Of a stretch of 64,000 nt of DNA, positions 1 to 7,570 are shown piece after piece. The translations under genes were made by a program, and so were the position numbers. The notes below the pieces were generated by a model. That model searched no databases and had not been told where the DNA came from. It worked only from the letters and a program-made list of their open reading frames with translations. Source of the DNA: Psychroserpens sp. NJDZ02 (lineage in GTDB: Bacteria > Bacteroidota > Bacteroidia > Flavobacteriales > Flavobacteriaceae); the NCBI RefSeq assembly GCF_004843725.1, contig NZ_CP039451.1:2796001-2860000 (forward strand), read 5' to 3'. Every line of letters starts with the position of its first letter. Position 1 is the stretch's first letter.

Positions 1-742
1 GCCCTTCCTTACCATTATCTGTTGCTATTTTTGCAGCAGATTTAATAAACCCTTCACTTAAACCGTCTAATTGGTCTTTGGTTAAATAGGTGATATAATT
101 TTCTTCATCATGTAATACATTATCTCCAAATTTATTATAAAGTGTCGATAGCTCTTTGTTTATCTCAGCATACCGTTTCTTTTTAGTGGCATCTAATTCT
201 GCACCATTCATTTCAAAACGTTTGTAAATAAGGTCAACAACACGTTGTTGATCTACTGGCAAAGGTTTGCTTTGCGACGCATCATAAACAGATTTGATAC
301 GTTTAAATAATTTTTCGTTTTGATTAATTTTAGAAGTATAATCAGATAATTTTGGCGCTAGGTTACCTTGTACTTCTCTAAATTCTGGGCTACTCATATT
401 ACTACTAAAAATACCGTAGTAAGTAAAGACGTTATCTAAACCGCTACCAGCACGTTCCATAGCTTCAATAGTATTTTCAAAAGTAGGTGCTTCTGTATTG
501 TTGGCAATAGCATCTATATCTTCTAGACCTTTTTCCATACCTTCAAGAACAGCAGATTCTATTTGATCAACTTTCATTTTGTCAAAAGCAGGAACACCTC
601 CGTAAGGTCCGGTGTAGTCTTTAAGCAGTATGTTATCAGACATTGGTTTTGCGGGTTCTGCAGTTTCAGCTTCTTTTTTACAACTCACACTAAATAGTAC
701 AATAGTGCAGGTTAGGATAGAATATAATGTGTTTTTTTTCAT
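1..742 (-). CDS. Peptidyl-dipeptidase Dcp-like M3 metallopeptidase, lipoprotein, N-terminal part only
   Basis: The reverse strand is open from an ATG at 742 to the window edge (about 247 codons). It begins with a lipoprotein signal peptide whose lipobox ends in VSC, followed by KKEAE. The stretch after it (LLKDYTGPYGGVPAFDKMK, then EAPTFENTIEAMERAG) is typical of the N-terminal helical part of bacterial Dcp/oligopeptidase A-type M3 peptidases, which remove dipeptides from peptide C-termini. The HExxH zinc site of the family lies in the C-terminal half, outside the window, so activity cannot be judged. Family assignment is by recognition of these N-terminal motifs. A lipid anchor suggests periplasmic peptide degradation. 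Confidence 0.82.
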   Translation of the reverse strand, partial: MKKNTLYSILTCTIVLFSVSCKKEAETAEPAKPMSDNILLKDYTGPYGGVPAFDKMKVDQIESAVLEGMEKGLEDIDAIANNTEAPTFENTIEAMERAGSGLDNVFTYYGIFSSNMSSPEFREVQGNLAPKLSDYTSKINQNEKLFKRIKSVYDASQSKPLPVDQQRVVDLIYKRFEMNGAELDATKKKRYAEINKELSTLYNKFGDNVLHDEENYITYLTKDQLDGLSEGFIKSAAKIATDNGKEG

Positions 743-791
743 ATAATAATAGATATTTTTTTTCAGCTTAAAAATACTTAAAAGTGAGTAG

Positions 792-1478
792 TTAATCTAT
801 GATTTCTACTTTTTTAATATAGATATTTCTCATTGGCCAATCGGCTTCATCCACTTTAACCGCATTTATTTTATCAACAATGTCCATGCCTTTTATAACT
901 TCTCCAAAAACAGTGTAATCACCATCTAAGTGGTACGCGTCTTGTTGGGTTATAAAAAACTCATAAGGAGAGGCTAGTTTGTGCGGATTTTCAACCTCAC
1001 TACTAGGCATGGATATGACACCTCTTTTATGTGTGTAGCCCCGTTTAGTATCAGTGGGTAATAAATAATGACCAATTTTATAACGTTTTGCAGCTACCTT
1101 TACATTGTCCGTGTTACCACCTTGAATGATAAAGTTTTTTACTACGCGATGAAACTGAGTGTTATCAAAAGCACCTTGTTTAGTTAAAAATATAAAATTG
1201 GCACGATGGAATTTGGTTTTGTCATATAATAAAATATCGATAGCACCAACAGAGGTTATAATACGGACTTTGTTTTCTTTGTTGTTAGTAGCATAGTCTA
1301 AAAAGAAATCCATCACATTATCCTTTGAGACATAAGGATATTCTCTAACAGGCGTGGTGTCTTTTTCAACGACTTTAGTCTCTGTTTTAGAAGTGTTGTT
1401 TTTGGTTTTAGACTTGGATTGTTTATCTTCACAATTAAGACATAAAAAACAAAAACCAACCAATAATAATACGCGCAT
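792..1478 (-). CDS. Cyclophilin-type peptidyl-prolyl isomerase, lipoprotein
   Basis: The chosen start at 1478 gives a clean lipoprotein signal (MRVLLLVGFCFLCLNC, lipid-modified Cys16). An in-frame start 30 bases upstream would put extra residues before it. After a Lys/Thr-rich linker, roughly residues 60-228 form a cyclophilin domain, with the characteristic FHRVVKNFIIQGG block and a late FGEVIKGMDIVDKI block. Cyclophilins catalyse cis-trans isomerisation of Xaa-Pro bonds. The lipobox places this one in the envelope, where it would assist folding of exported proteins. The start codon lies only 7 bases from that of the divergent Nudix gene, so its promoter must overlap that gene. Confidence 0.9.
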   Translation of the reverse strand: MRVLLLVGFCFLCLNCEDKQSKSKTKNNTSKTETKVVEKDTTPVREYPYVSKDNVMDFFLDYATNNKENKVRIITSVGAIDILLYDKTKFHRANFIFLTKQGAFDNTQFHRVVKNFIIQGGNTDNVKVAAKRYKIGHYLLPTDTKRGYTHKRGVISMPSSEVENPHKLASPYEFFITQQDAYHLDGDYTVFGEVIKGMDIVDKINAVKVDEADWPMRNIYIKKVEIID

Positions 1479-1485
1479 TTTTAAA

Positions 1486-2127
1486 ATGAATTTTAATGAA
1501 TTTATCATAGCGTTGCCAAAAATAAAAAATATCCCTTTGCCAGCCGAAGCTTCTCAGCTTAAAATGGTACCATCTTACAGACAGGAGTTAGTTACCCAAC
1601 AAGGCGAAAATATTAAAAAAGCAAGACAAAGCGCAGTATTAGCATTGTTTTATCCTGATTTAGACGCACAAACTAAACTGATTTTAATTTTACGAAAAAC
1701 CTATAAAGGGGTACATTCCGGTCAAGTAGGTTTTCCTGGTGGTAAAGTAGAGTTGGAGGATAAAGATTTAATGTATACCGCATTGCGAGAAACGCATGAA
1801 GAAGTTGGGGTCCATCCCAAACTAGTGACTGTTTATAAAAAAATGACACAAGTTTATATTCCGCCAAGTAACTTTAACGTGCAACCTTATATAGGTGCGG
1901 CAACACAAACCCCTATTTTTACCAAGCAGGATGATGAAGTGGAGGATTTATTGGAAGTTTACCTGTCGGATTTATTAGATGATAATAATGTAACGTCTAA
2001 AAAAGTTAAGACAAGTTATGGTGCTGATGTTGAGGTGCCTGCATTCAATTTAGGGACGCATTTAGTTTGGGGAGCAACAGCAATGATGCTAAGCGAAGTC
2101 AAAGACTTGTTAAAAGCGACCTTATAA
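1486..2127 (+). CDS. CoA pyrophosphatase-type Nudix hydrolase
   Basis: A 213-aa protein starting at ATG 1486; the reading frame is open further upstream, but that stretch is antisense to the PPIase gene. Residues about 75-108 carry the motif of the NudL/CoA-diphosphatase subgroup just before the Nudix box (HSGQVGFPGG), then the box itself (ALRETHEEVGV, with R101, E102, E105, E106). Members of this family hydrolyse CoA and its derivatives to 4'-phosphopantetheine compounds and 3',5'-ADP. The substrate assignment rests on the subgroup motif. The protein is cytoplasmic with no signal peptide. The acyltransferase gene follows 47 bases downstream and may be cotranscribed. Confidence 0.87.
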   Translation: MNFNEFIIALPKIKNIPLPAEASQLKMVPSYRQELVTQQGENIKKARQSAVLALFYPDLDAQTKLILILRKTYKGVHSGQVGFPGGKVELEDKDLMYTALRETHEEVGVHPKLVTVYKKMTQVYIPPSNFNVQPYIGAATQTPIFTKQDDEVEDLLEVYLSDLLDDNNVTSKKVKTSYGADVEVPAFNLGTHLVWGATAMMLSEVKDLLKATL

Positions 2128-2174
2128 CTTAAAGGTTTTTCTATATTTGTTAATACTAAATGTAAAATAAAACT

Positions 2175-2984
2175 ATGGGTTTATTTAAAAAAAATCCTTT
2201 TGGACATATACTTTTTGTAAAAAAATGGCTGATTAGAATACTTGGTGTTTTATCACATAGGCGTTTTAGAGGGTTTAACGAACTACAAATTGAAGGGTCT
2301 GATATTATAAGGGATTTACCAGATACTAACGTATTATTTATCTCTAATCACCAAACTTACTTTGCGGACGTTATTTCAATGTTTCATGTCTTTAATGCGG
2401 CGTTAAGTAATCGTCAGGATTCTATTAAAAACGTTGGGTATTTATGGAATCCTAAATTGAATTTTTATTACGTTGCCGCTAAAGAAACCATGAAATCTGG
2501 TTTATTACCTAAAATATTTGCTTACACAGGATCTATTAGTATAGAACGTACTTGGCGTAGCGAAGGTAAAGATGTGAACAGACAGGTTAAAATGTCTGAT
2601 ATTTCTGCCATCAAAAAAGCCTTGGATGACGGATGGGTAGTGACCTTTCCGCAAGGGACAACCACACCATTTAAGCCAATCCGTAAAGGAACAGCGCATA
2701 TTATAAAACGTTACAAACCAATAGTAGTACCAATAGTAATTGATGGTTTTAGACGTAGTTTTGATAAAAAAGGATTACGTATTAAAAAGAAAAACGTGTA
2801 TCAGTCTTTCGAAATCAAAGAACCTTTAAAAATTGATTACGAAAATGACTCTATTGCAGATATCGTAGAACAAATAGAATATGCTATCGAGCAACACCCA
2901 TCGTTCTTAAAAGTAATCCCTCAAAAAGAGTTACTAGCACAAGAAGAACTGAATAAAAAACGAGAGTGGTTAGGAGATATTTAA
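2175..2984 (+). CDS. PlsC-like 1-acyl-glycerol-3-phosphate acyltransferase family protein
   Basis: A 269-aa protein with a hydrophobic N-terminus. It has the acyltransferase block SNHQTYFAD (H59 to D65) and a second block TFPQGTTTP in the position of the usual FPEGTR. These are the catalytic and glycerol-phosphate-binding motifs of the PlsC superfamily, which transfers acyl chains in phospholipid or lipid A-type synthesis. Spacing in the first motif is H-x5-D rather than the common H-x4-D, and the second motif has Gln instead of Glu, so the exact substrate is uncertain. It lies downstream of the Nudix hydrolase and ends at a strong hairpin shared with the convergent gene. Confidence 0.82.
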   Translation: MGLFKKNPFGHILFVKKWLIRILGVLSHRRFRGFNELQIEGSDIIRDLPDTNVLFISNHQTYFADVISMFHVFNAALSNRQDSIKNVGYLWNPKLNFYYVAAKETMKSGLLPKIFAYTGSISIERTWRSEGKDVNRQVKMSDISAIKKALDDGWVVTFPQGTTTPFKPIRKGTAHIIKRYKPIVVPIVIDGFRRSFDKKGLRIKKKNVYQSFEIKEPLKIDYENDSIADIVEQIEYAIEQHPSFLKVIPQKELLAQEELNKKREWLGDI

Positions 2985-3020
2985 TTCCAGTACATACCAT
3001 TAAGGTTTATATATAACCAT

Positions 3021-3062
3021 AAAAAAAGCATCAAAATAAAATTTTATTTTGATGCTTTTTTT
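3021..3062. terminator. Bidirectional intrinsic terminator
   Basis: A long perfect inverted repeat (AAAAAAAGCATCAAAATAAA and its complement) sits between the convergent acyltransferase and membrane-protein genes. It has an A-tract on one side and a T-tract on the other, so it can terminate both transcripts. Confidence 0.88.
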
Positions 3063-3082
3063 ATGTCATTCATTTCTTTTAT

Positions 3083-3715
3083 TTAGACTTCAATCTTTTT
3101 TAACTCTTTATAGTTTCTGTTTAGACGCTTTAATAAAATACCATATATTAAACTGTAAAAGCCAAATATAATGGCCATAACGATTATAGTTAAAACCGTC
3201 ACTACACCTATAAATTTAGATAATTCCATGGTGGACATAGCCGTAACATTAAAATCTGTGTTTTTAGTTTTTAATGATAAGTAAGTATAATATGGCGCAG
3301 ATACTACAATTATAAATAAATTATAGACCACGTAGTATTTAATAATTCTACGTGTTTTTAAAATATTAGTCATCAACTGCTTTGTACTGTCAACGACGGA
3401 TATGGTTTTGTAAGATCTATATAATAAATATATAAAAACAACGATAACAAGATAGGATAGGAGTAATAGTGTCTTTTGCATAATACCATCCCCAAAAGTC
3501 TCCGTAAAATGCTTATGATAATCTTCCGACATCAAAAAAGGCGTAAAATTACACAGTAATATAAACACTAATTCGGCAATGCTTATATAAAATAACGTCT
3601 TCACAATGTTAGACGATTTTTTAAATAACATGGGATATATTTGGGAGGCTGATTTTTTTTCAAATCGATCATCGCTTTTAACCCAATCTTTTTTTAATAA
3701 TTCTAATTCATCCAT
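3083..3715 (-). CDS. Membrane protein paired with ECF sigma factor
   Basis: A 210-aa protein with a charged soluble N-terminus (MDELELLKKDWVKSDD, about 40 residues) followed by four hydrophobic segments near residues 38-60, 80-100, 122-145 and 165-195. The gene starts 3 bases after the stop of the upstream ECF sigma gene and is surely cotranscribed with it. A soluble acidic N-terminus plus membrane segments next to an ECF sigma gene is compatible with an anti-sigma factor, but no zinc-binding anti-sigma motif is visible. The function is inferred from context only. Confidence 0.75.
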   Translation of the reverse strand: MDELELLKKDWVKSDDRFEKKSASQIYPMLFKKSSNIVKTLFYISIAELVFILLCNFTPFLMSEDYHKHFTETFGDGIMQKTLLLLSYLVIVVFIYLLYRSYKTISVVDSTKQLMTNILKTRRIIKYYVVYNLFIIVVSAPYYTYLSLKTKNTDFNVTAMSTMELSKFIGVVTVLTIIVMAIIFGFYSLIYGILLKRLNRNYKELKKIEV

Positions 3716-3718
3716 AGG

Positions 3719-4213
3719 TTAAGGATTTAAAATGGTTCTCAGTTTGTTTTTCACTCGGTTCATCTTCACTCTAGCATTAACTTCTGTAATACCCATTGTT
3801 TCGCTTATTTCTTTATAATTTTTGTCTTCCAGATATAAAAAGACTAGGGCTTTTTCTATATCATTTAATTGGTGGACGGCAGCGTATAATAATTTTAATT
3901 GTTCTTCTTCCGTGCTATCGTATTCTTCAGCACTAATTTTAAATTGTACAGTGTCAAATTGTTGCGTATTGATCGTGCGTTTAGACTTTCTGTAAAGTGT
4001 AATAGCTGTATTTAAGCCCACACGATACATCCAAGTACTAAATTTACTGTCCCCTCTAAACTTCGGGAAAGCCTTCCATAATTGGATGGTTATTTCCTGA
4101 AATAAATCGTTGTGCGCATCATAATTATTGGTGTAAAGTCTACAAACTTTATGTACAATATTTTGATGCTGTTCAAGCAATTCAACAAAATTTTGTTCTA
4201 ATGGTTTACTCAA
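3719..4213 (-). CDS. ECF-type RNA polymerase sigma factor
   Basis: A 164-aa protein with sigma-70 region 2 (about residues 10-75, with DLFQEITIQLWKAFPKFRG and FSTWMYRVGLNTAI) and a region 4 helix-turn-helix near the C-terminus (YKEISETMGITEVNARVKMNR). There are no regions 1 or 3, which is typical of extracytoplasmic-function sigma factors. It heads a two-gene operon with the four-TM protein. A promoter -7-like element TAAATTTG is readable on the reverse strand at 4266-4273, and an inverted repeat (4229-4248) lies between it and the gene. Confidence 0.9.
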   Translation of the reverse strand: MSKPLEQNFVELLEQHQNIVHKVCRLYTNNYDAHNDLFQEITIQLWKAFPKFRGDSKFSTWMYRVGLNTAITLYRKSKRTINTQQFDTVQFKISAEEYDSTEEEQLKLLYAAVHQLNDIEKALVFLYLEDKNYKEISETMGITEVNARVKMNRVKNKLRTILNP

Positions 4214-4228
4214 TGGTTATTTGGTTAG

Positions 4229-4248
4229 TTTAACTATTAGTAGTTAAA
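4229..4248. promoter_or_regulatory. Short inverted repeat upstream of ECF sigma gene
   Basis: TTTAACTA-TTAG-TAGTTAAA, a perfect 8-base dyad 16 bases upstream of the sigma gene start. It lies where an operator or 5' leader hairpin would sit. No regulator can be assigned. Confidence 0.4.
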
Positions 4249-4293
4249 ATTATAAAGATGTTACACAAATTTAAAATTATTTTTTAGGACGTT

Positions 4294-4400
4294 ACCTTTA
4301 TCCTGAATTTAGTTCAGGATAAAGGTCAGGCTTTCACTACTCGCTCTCTACGAGGAGCTCAAACACACCGTTCAATCCTTAACGCAGCTCAGTAGTAAAA
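4294..4400. repeat. GC-rich structured intergenic island (repeat-like)
   Basis: The non-coding gap between the sigma gene and the receptor gene holds a perfect 14-base inverted repeat, ACCTTTATCCTGAA at 4294-4307 and its complement at 4313-4326. Immediately after it comes a segment much richer in G+C than its surroundings (about 4331-4400), with nested complementary arms: ACTAC/GTAGT at 4336 and 4392, and GAGCT/AGCTC at 4355 and 4386. No open frame of note crosses it. Composition and nesting suggest a dispersed repeat element or structured RNA rather than a promoter. No second copy occurs in this window, so the repeat nature is inferred. Confidence 0.5.
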
Positions 4401-4484
4401 ATCAACACTTCGGGCGTAAATTATTTCTAATCCTAGGTCGTCAGTCCATCTTTGTAGCATCAAACAATCAAAAACGACTAATCT

Positions 4485-6638
4485 ATGAAAGCTTTATTAT
4501 CCTTTTTAATCCTCCTTTTAACACTAACCACACAATCCCAAACCACAATCTCTGGGACAGTAACGGATGCTAAACATCAGCCAATAGTAGGAGCTAACGT
4601 CTATTTAGAAGGGACTTATGATGGCGCTAGTACATTAGCAAACGGACATTTTGTATTTACAACAACAGCAGTTGGACAACAAAGCTTAGTGGTGTCCTTT
4701 GTATCTTATGAAGCTAAAACAATAATCAAAGACGTTACAAGCTTATCAAACTTAAAAATCACATTACGTGACGATATTAATACTTTAGATGCAGTTGTTA
4801 TTTCGGCAGGGACATTTGCAGCAGGAGACAACAGTAAGGTTTCCGTTTTAAAACCTCTAGACGTCGTGACTACAGCAAGTGCTTTAGGCGATTTTGTTGG
4901 CGCTTTACAAACCTTGCCTGGGACATCAACCGTTTCCGAAGATGGACGATTATTTGTGCGAGGCGGAGATGCAGAAGAAACTCAGATTTTTATAGATGGT
5001 ATACGTGTCTTTACGCCGTATTCACCAACCACTAATAACATCCCCACCCGTGGACGCTATTCGCCATTTTTATTTGACGGAATTACCTTTTCAACAGGAG
5101 GGTATAGTGCCGAATACGGGCAAGCATTGTCTAGTGTTTTAGAATTAAATACCGTTAACCAACCAGATCAAGACAAAACTGATATAGGAATTATGAGTGT
5201 TGGAGCCAGTCTTGGAAATACTCAAATTTGGGGTAGAAATAGCTTAAGTGTCAATGCGTCGTATATTAATTTAGCGCCTTATTTAGAGCTTTTTGAAGAT
5301 CGTAACGATTGGAAAAAACCCTACGAAACTATTTCTGGAGAAGCGGTGTTTAGACACAAAACAGACAATGGGATTCTTAAATTATATTCCGCCTTTGATA
5401 CTAGTAATTTTAGCGTCATACAAGACGATATTAATTATACAGACGGATTACCATTTGCTCTTGATAACAAAAATTTATATTTTAATGGATCATATAAAGC
5501 AGTTTTAAACAGCAATTGGACCTTATCTAGCGGTCTAAGTTATACCTATGCTAAAAGTAAAGTTAATGTGTTTGATAGTCGTATTCATTCCACAGAAAAT
5601 TCAATTCATGCTAAGCTAAAATTAAAACACCGATTTAGTAATCGGTTTAAATTAAACTTTGGAGTGGAGCAATTTGCCACTACATTCGATGAGCGTTATC
5701 ATGATACTTTTGTAGATCAAATCAACTATGGTTATCATAACAATCTAACAGGTGCATTTACAGAGGCAGATGTGTTTGTCTCTAAAAATTTAGCCTTAAA
5801 AGTTGGATTACGTGCGGAATATAGTGCGTTGTTTGATAAGGTAACTTTATCGCCAAGAACGTCTTTAGCCTATAAAACAGGACGTAAAAGTCAATTGTCA
5901 TTAGCTTATGGTAATTTTTACCAACAACCCAACAGTGAGATTTTAAAGTTTGATCAAAATTTGGACGCGCAACAAGCAGAACACTACATTTTAAATTATC
6001 AATATAATGCAGATGGTAAAATATTTAGAGCAGAAACATATTATAAAAAATATAGCGATTTAGTTAAATACGATACTGATTTTACCAGCTTTGATACTAA
6101 TTATAATAATTTAGGGTCTGGTTATGCCAAAGGATTAGAACTGTTTTTTAGAGATAATAAAAGTATTAAGAATATCGATTATTGGGTAAGCTATTCGTTA
6201 TTAGATACAACACGAGATTATAAAAACTACCAAGAATCAGCACAGCCTAATTTTGCGAACACACATAACTTATCAGTTGTTGGTAAATATTGGATTGAAA
6301 ATTGGAAGAGTCAAGTAGGTTTCAGTTATGGATTTGCTTCTGGACGCACGTATACCAATCCAAATACAAGTGGGTTTTTAAATCAAAAAACAAAAAGCTA
6401 TAACAATTTAAGTGTTAATTGGGCCTATTTGTTAAGTCCGCAAAAAATCTTGTATTTTTCTGTCAACAATGCCTTAGGTTTTAAAAATGTTACGGGTTAT
6501 CAATATGCAGATACCCCAGATTTAAATGGACAGTTTAATAGCCGAACATTACGTCCTGCAGCAGATCAGTTTTTCTTTGTAGGGTTCTTTTGGACTATTA
6601 GCGAGAAAGGGACGGATAATCAATTGGATAATCTTTAG
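4485..6638 (+). CDS. TonB-dependent receptor with CarboxypepD regulatory-like domain
   Basis: A 717-aa outer-membrane receptor. It has a signal peptide (residues 1-18, ending TQSQ), a carboxypeptidase-regulatory-like beta-sandwich (about 20-95, TTISGTVTDAKHQPIVGANV), a plug domain (about 110-230, with LPGTSTVSEDGRLFVRGG and IDGIRVF), and then a 22-strand-type barrel to the C-terminus. Such proteins import ligands across the outer membrane using TonB energy. There is no SusD-type partner beside it, so a glycan substrate is not indicated. The gene stands alone, with non-coding repeats on both sides, and the substrate is unknown. Confidence 0.9.
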   Translation: MKALLSFLILLLTLTTQSQTTISGTVTDAKHQPIVGANVYLEGTYDGASTLANGHFVFTTTAVGQQSLVVSFVSYEAKTIIKDVTSLSNLKITLRDDINTLDAVVISAGTFAAGDNSKVSVLKPLDVVTTASALGDFVGALQTLPGTSTVSEDGRLFVRGGDAEETQIFIDGIRVFTPYSPTTNNIPTRGRYSPFLFDGITFSTGGYSAEYGQALSSVLELNTVNQPDQDKTDIGIMSVGASLGNTQIWGRNSLSVNASYINLAPYLELFEDRNDWKKPYETISGEAVFRHKTDNGILKLYSAFDTSNFSVIQDDINYTDGLPFALDNKNLYFNGSYKAVLNSNWTLSSGLSYTYAKSKVNVFDSRIHSTENSIHAKLKLKHRFSNRFKLNFGVEQFATTFDERYHDTFVDQINYGYHNNLTGAFTEADVFVSKNLALKVGLRAEYSALFDKVTLSPRTSLAYKTGRKSQLSLAYGNFYQQPNSEILKFDQNLDAQQAEHYILNYQYNADGKIFRAETYYKKYSDLVKYDTDFTSFDTNYNNLGSGYAKGLELFFRDNKSIKNIDYWVSYSLLDTTRDYKNYQESAQPNFANTHNLSVVGKYWIENWKSQVGFSYGFASGRTYTNPNTSGFLNQKTKSYNNLSVNWAYLLSPQKILYFSVNNALGFKNVTGYQYADTPDLNGQFNSRTLRPAADQFFFVGFFWTISEKGTDNQLDNL

Positions 6639-6660
6639 TAGGTTGTTGTTAGTTGGTTTT

Positions 6661-6836
6661 TAGTAAAACTCCTCTTTCTTTTGATTTCCTTTTAAGGGAA
6701 ATTAAAATTCATTCTCCTCTTAAATTAAAGAGGAGAGCTGCTATATAATCGACTTGTAACTTTGCTAAACTAATTAGGAGTAATCACATATCGTCAGTTC
6801 GAGTGCTGTGACGCGGGAGTAGTTTGTTGAGAACTA
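6661..6836. repeat. Tandem intergenic repeat, copy 1
   Basis: First of two adjacent copies of an approximately 175-base element. It contains an internal hairpin (CTCCTCTT at 6714-6721 pairing with AAGAGGAG at 6728-6735) and ends in a segment with AGTTC/GAACT arms (CAGTTCGAGTG to TTGAGAACT). The region carries no gene. The element looks like a non-autonomous dispersed repeat. Confidence 0.8.
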
Positions 6837-6842
6837 TTCTGA

Positions 6843-7018
6843 TAGTAAAAACTCCTCTTTCTTTTAATGTCCTTTTAAGGGCAATTAAAATTCATTCTCC
6901 TCTTAAATAAAAGAGGAGAGCTACATATAATCGACTTATAACTTTGCTAAACTAATCAGGTTTAATTATATCCCGTCAGTTCGAGTGCTTTGACGTAGGC
7001 GTAGTTTGTTGAGAACTG
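6843..7018. repeat. Tandem intergenic repeat, copy 2
   Basis: Second copy of the element beginning at 6661, in the same orientation with a 182-base period and only scattered differences. It ends exactly at the stop codon of the exonuclease gene that follows on the reverse strand, so it forms that gene's 3' untranslated region. The hairpin built on CTCCTCTT is conserved here too. Confidence 0.8.
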
Positions 7019-7531
7019 TTAAAATAAAGGTAAAGACTCAAACTGTGCAATTATAAATAACTTACCACAAGCTCTAGCATCAGACAAAGCATCGTGATGT
7101 TTTAAAGCAATATTGTGGACTTTACAACACGCATCTAATTTAGCGGGTTTATAGCCTTTACTACGATACAATTTAAGAGTGCATTCCCAACGTTGTTCCA
7201 TGACTAAATCTGTATGCGGAATATTATAATCACTCATCGTTTTTAGTAATACCGTTCGATCAAAAGACTCATTGTGAGCAACCGTTACAATTCCAGAAAT
7301 ACGTTTTTTAATTTCCGGATATACCGCTTTAAAGTTTGGAGAAAACCGGGTGTCGTCCTCAGTAATGCCATGGACTTGTACATTATGGTAGTTATAGTCG
7401 TTGTTTGGAGGCTGAATTAAAGCATGAAACTCTTCAATAATTTCTCCATCTTTAAACGTTACAATGCCGACCGAGCAAATGTGGTGTCCTTTTGCGGTCT
7501 CGAAATCTATTGCAGCAAATGTAGATGACAT
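7019..7531 (-). CDS. DEDDh-family 3'-5' exonuclease (DnaQ/RNase T-like)
   Basis: A 170-aa protein with all the catalytic residues of the DnaQ-like exonuclease fold: D9 and E11 (AAIDFET, ExoI), D91 with N87 (AHNESFDRTV, ExoII), and H146 with D151 (HHDALSD, ExoIII). Stand-alone proteins of this size trim 3' ends of DNA or RNA. Without extra domains the substrate cannot be told. The gene lies 39 bases downstream of the large nuclease-domain gene on the same strand, so the two may be cotranscribed. Confidence 0.88.
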   Translation of the reverse strand: MSSTFAAIDFETAKGHHICSVGIVTFKDGEIIEEFHALIQPPNNDYNYHNVQVHGITEDDTRFSPNFKAVYPEIKKRISGIVTVAHNESFDRTVLLKTMSDYNIPHTDLVMEQRWECTLKLYRSKGYKPAKLDACCKVHNIALKHHDALSDARACGKLFIIAQFESLPLF

Positions 7532-7570
7532 GTTTTTGGTTTTGGGTAAAGTTACAGCATAATATTTAAA

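Noticed and set aside
1354-1485. Upstream extension of the Nudix reading frame
   Set aside because: It runs antisense through the PPIase signal peptide, and the family's usual N-terminus begins at the ATG at 1486.
3021-3062. Possible repeat or mobile-element end
   Set aside because: The perfect palindrome with A and T tails between convergent genes is explained as a bidirectional terminator.
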